From JANMEB01 sp041745295 (GTDB taxonomy: Bacteria; Planctomycetota; Planctomycetia; Pirellulales; Pirellulaceae), in NCBI GenBank assembly GCA_041745295.1, contig JBGTJE010000050.1, positions 13,326-77,325 of the forward strand: a stretch of DNA of 64,000 bases, in the 5' to 3' direction. Position 1 is the stretch's first letter. Each line of letters opens with the position of its first letter. The translations under genes and the position numbers were made by a program. The notes under the pieces were generated by a model, which did not search any database, had not been told where the DNA came from, and saw only the letters and a list, made by a program, of their open reading frames with translations. This document shows positions 60,491 to 64,000 of this stretch, piece by piece.

Positions 60491-61372
60491 GCCGCACTTC
60501 CGGGAGATTTTGCGTACACAATCTTTGAAGCGTTCGATGCGGCGGCTTTGAAAACGATAGGCATTCCAGGCGAGGATGATCGTTCGAACCGGCGACGGCC
60601 CCGTCACCGGCCGATAGATCCGTCGGTCGCTGGAGTCAAGATTGCGCGCCATGCGCGGAACCAATGAGACGCCATGACCCAAGGCGACCAGTTCCTCGAT
60701 GGTCGCGAGCTGGCAAGTATGCTGAATCGCCACGGGCTGAAAGGAACTCTGGCGACAAAGCGACAAAATATTTCCGGACAGGCAATGAGTCTCATCCAAG
60801 AGAACGAAAGGGAATTCGCGAAGGTCGGCCAGCGTGACGGTTTTCTTTTTGGCCAACGCATGGCCGGCGGGCAATACGGCGAGCAATTCTTCATCGAAAA
60901 GCACCTCGACTTCCAAGTACTTGGCTGAAACCGGTGCGGCAAGTATCGCGACGTCAATCTCTCCTTGGCGACATCGCTGAAGCAACCGATCGGTGGTTTC
61001 CTCAAACGCGACCACCTGAATACTCGGACATTGATCGCAAAATGACCGGAGGATTAGCGGCAGGAAGTAAGGCGCTACGGTGGGAATCGCACCGACTCGA
61101 ATGCGGCCATGGTCCTCCCGATCGGTCAACTCACTTTTCAAGTCGTCGGCGAGGGCAATAATTTGCTCAGCCCGAATGGAAAATAACCGACCGGCATCGG
61201 TAAGGGACACTTTGCGAGTCTTTCGTTCGAGGAGGGGTTGCCCAAGTTCCCTTTCGAGCTTGGCAATCGCGCGACTAAGTGCCGGCTGCGTCATGTCGAG
61301 ATCCTCACTGGCGCGGGTGAAATTGCCTCGCTCGGCGACTTTGAGAAAATAACGTAACTGGCTTAAATCCAT
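60485..61372 (-). CDS. oxyR: OxyR-like LysR-family regulator
   Basis: A 295-residue LysR regulator. The N-terminal winged helix is MDLSQLRYFLKVAERGNFTRASE and ALSRAIAKLERELGQPLLERK. In the sensor domain, THCLSGNILSLC has Cys197 and Cys206 separated by eight residues, exactly the E. coli OxyR Cys199/Cys208 spacing, which forms a disulfide on peroxide. I chose ATG 61372; the frame opens 17 codons earlier. It is divergent from a diheme cytochrome (peroxidase-like), fitting peroxide control. Confidence 0.87.
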   Translation of the reverse strand: MDLSQLRYFLKVAERGNFTRASEDLDMTQPALSRAIAKLERELGQPLLERKTRKVSLTDAGRLFSIRAEQIIALADDLKSELTDREDHGRIRVGAIPTVAPYFLPLILRSFCDQCPSIQVVAFEETTDRLLQRCRQGEIDVAILAAPVSAKYLEVEVLFDEELLAVLPAGHALAKKKTVTLADLREFPFVLLDETHCLSGNILSLCRQSSFQPVAIQHTCQLATIEELVALGHGVSLVPRMARNLDSSDRRIYRPVTGPSPVRTIILAWNAYRFQSRRIERFKDCVRKISRKCGK

Positions 61373-61439
61373 CGCAATTGCCCCTTCCTTCGCATGCCCA
61401 CAAAGCATAGTAACTAGGCTCAAAATGCATTTGAAGTAT

Positions 61440-61451
61440 ACATCCGGATGT
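61440..61451. promoter_or_regulatory. Palindrome in the oxyR-cytochrome divergent region
   Basis: ACATCCGGATGT is a perfect 12-bp palindrome next to GTATAC, in the middle of the 134-base divergent gap. It could be an operator, possibly for the OxyR-like protein; the OxyR consensus ATAG-type half sites are not clear here. Confidence 0.35.
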
Positions 61452-61506
61452 CGGAAAATGCTCTCGGCAGTACGACTTTGAATTACCCCAAGACCTGGAG
61501 GACATC

Positions 61507-62862
61507 ATGAGCCCCAAGCGATTTTGTTTGTACGCGATGGTCATTGCGACTGCGCTGACCATGATCCCGCATTCCATGGCGCAAGACGAATCTTTCCATG
61601 CCCTCGCAGAGCGGCTGAAAAAAGCAAAACCTGAATTTGCCCAGCGACAGCAAAAACTTCTGGCCGAGCGATACGACCTCTCGGATCAACCGGTTCAAGG
61701 GGTCACGATGGCGGGGGGCAAGGCAGTTCAGGGGGGAGTCCGTGTGCGCTTGCCGCTTGGCGTCAACTGGGACGCGTTGGCGTCGATGACGCCGGAACAG
61801 ATTAAGGCCAAAAAACTCTGGCCGCCGGGTTTTTTTCCGCTCCCCCATCCACACCACGAGGCCGGTGGAATGATTTTTCCAAAAACGTTGATCGATGAGA
61901 CCAAGAAGCAAACGCAGCGCGACCTCACGCGGTTTGATCTGGACTTTGACTTGCCGGAACATTTGCTTCCGGCCTTTCCAGCGCCGATTTATTTGACGAC
62001 GCGGCCGGATCTCGGGGACGTCTCCAAGGGGCAGCTCGTTACGCTCAGTAACTTCCATGAATTGTTCAAAGACGTGCTTAATCCCAAGCAATTGGAAGGG
62101 CTGCGGCTCTTGGTCACTCCATTTCCACAACAGCAGTTCAATGCGACCGACGATCGTCGAGCCTTGACTGCGCATCAAGGCGTGGCTTGTTTTGACTGCC
62201 ATGCGAACGGCCATACGAATGCCGCAACCCATACGGTGGGCGACATTCGACCGGACTCGCACCGCCATCGGATTGATACGCCGACATTGCGCGGTGTCAA
62301 TATCCAGCGATTGTTTGGATCACAGAGAGCCCTCAAGAGCGTCGAGGACTTCACGGAATTTGAACAACGTGCCGCGTATTTTGACGGAATTCCAGCTGAC
62401 GCAACCAAGAAGGGGACGAATATCCTGGAGCGTGGCAGCCAAGTCCATTTCATGTCCGAGTTTCAATCGATTCTGGATTTTCCGCCCGCCCCCAAGCTTG
62501 ATGTGTTTGGCATGCTTGACCCGGCCAAAGCCACTGAATCGGAAATGCGCGGGCAAGAGTTGTTTTTCGGCAAGGCAAAATGTTCGACCTGCCACGTCGC
62601 CCCGTATTACACGGACAATCTGATGCACAATTTGCAAGTCGAACGGTTCTTTGAGCCGGTGATGATCAACGGCCGAATGGCCTCGGCCGACGGCCCGATC
62701 AAGACATTTCCGCTTCGCGGCATCAAGGACTCTCCACCTTATTTGCACGACGACCGCTTGCTGACACTCGAAGACACCGTAGAGTTCTTCAATCTCGTTT
62801 TGCAGCTCAAGCTCACGAGCGACGAGAAGGCGGACGTCGCAGAGTTTATGCGAACGCTTTAA
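61507..62862 (+). CDS. Exported diheme cytochrome c (peroxidase-like)
   Basis: A 451-residue protein with a signal peptide (about 1-25, ending PHSMA). Two c-type heme sites are ACFDCH (Cys228, Cys231, His232) and CSTCH (Cys359, Cys362, His363). FDCHANGHTN, the following DTPTLRGVN, and KTFPLRGIKDSPPYLHD fit the cytochrome c peroxidase/MauG superfamily, although the N-terminal 190 residues are not typical. Peroxidase activity is unproven. It is divergent from the OxyR-like gene. Confidence 0.85.
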   Translation: MSPKRFCLYAMVIATALTMIPHSMAQDESFHALAERLKKAKPEFAQRQQKLLAERYDLSDQPVQGVTMAGGKAVQGGVRVRLPLGVNWDALASMTPEQIKAKKLWPPGFFPLPHPHHEAGGMIFPKTLIDETKKQTQRDLTRFDLDFDLPEHLLPAFPAPIYLTTRPDLGDVSKGQLVTLSNFHELFKDVLNPKQLEGLRLLVTPFPQQQFNATDDRRALTAHQGVACFDCHANGHTNAATHTVGDIRPDSHRHRIDTPTLRGVNIQRLFGSQRALKSVEDFTEFEQRAAYFDGIPADATKKGTNILERGSQVHFMSEFQSILDFPPAPKLDVFGMLDPAKATESEMRGQELFFGKAKCSTCHVAPYYTDNLMHNLQVERFFEPVMINGRMASADGPIKTFPLRGIKDSPPYLHDDRLLTLEDTVEFFNLVLQLKLTSDEKADVAEFMRTL

Positions 62863-63139
62863 GTATACTGATATTGGCGGCGGGCAAATCGGGTCATTTT
62901 CGCCCGGTTGCGCCGGCCTGGATCTCATGCGCGGTTCTGGCCAATTTTAACTAAGACGGACAAACACAACCCAACGGCATTCCGGGCTGAGTCCCGGAGT
63001 CCACGTGCCACGGACGGAGGCTTTGCATTTCAACGCACATCCCAATCTGGATTCCCGACGTCGCGGGAAAGACGAATAGGTGTGCAGCACTGTCGTGTTG
63101 GGTGCTCTAAGACATCATTTTGTTGGCTGGAACTGCTGA
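62863..63139. other. Intergenic region with an F1 repeat
   Basis: It contains the F1 copy at 62979-63000 and a short GTCGCGGGAAAGACG-type hairpin after it. No gene is supported. Confidence 0.5.
62979..63000. repeat. F1 palindromic repeat, slightly diverged
   Basis: ATTCCGGG-CTGAGT-CCCGGAGT. The flank GTGCCACGGACGGAGG resembles the GGACGG flank of other copies. Confidence 0.75.
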
Positions 63140-63751
63140 ATGCTATTTCGAGTTGCATTGCTTCAAGTGGCCGTCGCGTTGTGGACAGTCGCTCCGCGGG
63201 TTTCCACGACCCATTGCGATGAGATTCCCTATCGCCGGCTGGTGCCGCCTAATCACGAAACCGGCGGACGCGGTAATTTCAAAGGGGAACGCAACCCGGA
63301 CAGCCCGCATGCCGCCCAGACGTTCGCGGGAATGTCGTTTGAATACAAGTTCTCCTATAAGGTGAGAGGGGGGGTATTCTACGCCAGGGTCGACGAATTG
63401 CATTATCGATCCTACGTCGATGAAAGTCGCTCGTGGTGGGCCAAGCCCTGCGACGATCCCAGTTTACTCAGGCATGAGCAAGGACATTTCGACATCACCG
63501 AGTTGCGCGTGCGGGAGCTTAATCAACTCAAAAGCAAGTCCTTGCGGAGGTTGAAGGTCCGAGGGCTCTCGGCCGATGCGGTCGAAGACACGTTGCACCG
63601 AAAACTGACCAACCACATGCATCGCGAAAATGAAGCGCTCATCCGTGGCGAACAGGCGCGCTACGATGCCGAAACTCAGCACGGCGGTGATCGAGCGCAA
63701 CAACAGCGTTGGGACGAAGATCTGTCGCAGCGATTGCGCAAACCGCGGTAA
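63140..63751 (+). CDS. Exported DUF922-like protein with HExxH motif
   Basis: A 203-residue protein with a hydrophobic N-terminal signal (about 1-22). WWAKPCDDPSLLRHEQGHFDI contains the HEQGH form of a zinc metalloprotease motif, as in the DUF922 family of putative Zn-dependent proteases. A long, charged helical region follows (ELRVRELNQLKSKSLRR and later). ATG 63140 is the only good start. It is alone on this strand at the window end. Protease activity is an inference from the motif. Confidence 0.78.
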   Translation: MLFRVALLQVAVALWTVAPRVSTTHCDEIPYRRLVPPNHETGGRGNFKGERNPDSPHAAQTFAGMSFEYKFSYKVRGGVFYARVDELHYRSYVDESRSWWAKPCDDPSLLRHEQGHFDITELRVRELNQLKSKSLRRLKVRGLSADAVEDTLHRKLTNHMHRENEALIRGEQARYDAETQHGGDRAQQQRWDEDLSQRLRKPR

Positions 63752-64000
63752 TGATGCCAAACTCGAAGCCATCTCTCTTGGCGAACGGCGCTCAACCAAC
63801 AGCGCGCGGTGACATGGTCTTAGCCGCGTAGCGGCGGCAGCATCAAGCCGTGGGTGGCAACCCTGATCATTACCCACAAGTTTACGGTTCAATGGTGGGA
63901 TATGTTCGATGGATCGTGTTTGATAGCGTGCCGAAGGATTACATTTCTTGGATCGGAGGTTTGGATTTTTGTTTGGGATGATGCGTATGACAAGTCCAAA
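63752..64000. other. Non-coding end of window
   Basis: No gene is supported on either strand. It includes a CCGCGTAGCGGCGG palindrome at about 63824-63837. Confidence 0.5.

Overview
The window looks like chromosome from a planctomycete, most likely a Pirellulales-type lineage with moderate GC. The reasons are a surface protein opening with the family-typical LESRDLLTGD-like motif, a FlgI-like lipoprotein fused to HEAT repeats, GYF/zinc-ribbon and ThuA proteins, an rsmH gene followed by a LysM protein instead of a normal ftsL/mur cluster, a tail-Cys PSP1 protein, and intergenic regions crowded with palindromic repeats. No rRNA, tRNA, CRISPR array or intact transposase was seen.

Layout. 0-5.4 kb: end of a membrane protein, a large hybrid histidine kinase and a small unknown gene. 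5.4-11.8 kb: greA (minus) with a terminator-like hairpin in its leader, the FlgI/HEAT lipoprotein, and smc. 12.6-17.0 kb: homocitrate synthase, both homoaconitase subunits and a homoisocitrate-type dehydrogenase. These resemble Thermus/fungal lysine (alpha-aminoadipate) enzymes and together would convert 2-oxoglutarate to 2-oxoadipate. 17.0-25.1 kb: truB, PPK2, a degraded RNase HI-like gene, glgB, a FucU/RbsD protein and an SDR reductase. 25.4-31.3 kb: a minus-strand run of glycosyltransferase, ThuA/acetyl-xylan-esterase fusion, a secreted protein and a GYF protein. 31.9-35.9 kb: a giant beta-propeller/RTX surface protein. 36.1-38.5 kb: fabZ-fabI and queA. 38.5-41.1 kb: a structured rsmH leader, rsmH and a LysM protein. 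41.1-45.9 kb: clan GH-A glycosidase, SLOG/molybdenum-carrier-like protein, PSP1 and FKBP. 45.9-51.3 kb: acnA with a duplicated 3' end, a nucleotidyltransferase-fold gene and a broken antitoxin forming a small island, then a TAT-exported oxidoreductase. 51.4-64.0 kb: LigD phosphoesterase-like gene, dus, BON protein, lipoprotein, pncC/cinA, acs, an ABC transporter pair, an OxyR-type regulator divergent from a diheme cytochrome, and a HExxH protein.

Metabolically the window joins acetate activation (acs), the TCA cycle (acnA), glycogen branching (glgB), polyphosphate (ppk2), type II fatty acid synthesis (fabZ, fabI) and the 2-oxoadipate operon. The non-coding part is unusually rich. At least nine palindromic or MITE-like families occur; one element appears to have inserted into another with a 3-bp target duplication, and several supply the stop codons of neighbouring genes. 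Function calls rest on motif recall and reading by eye; no database search was run.
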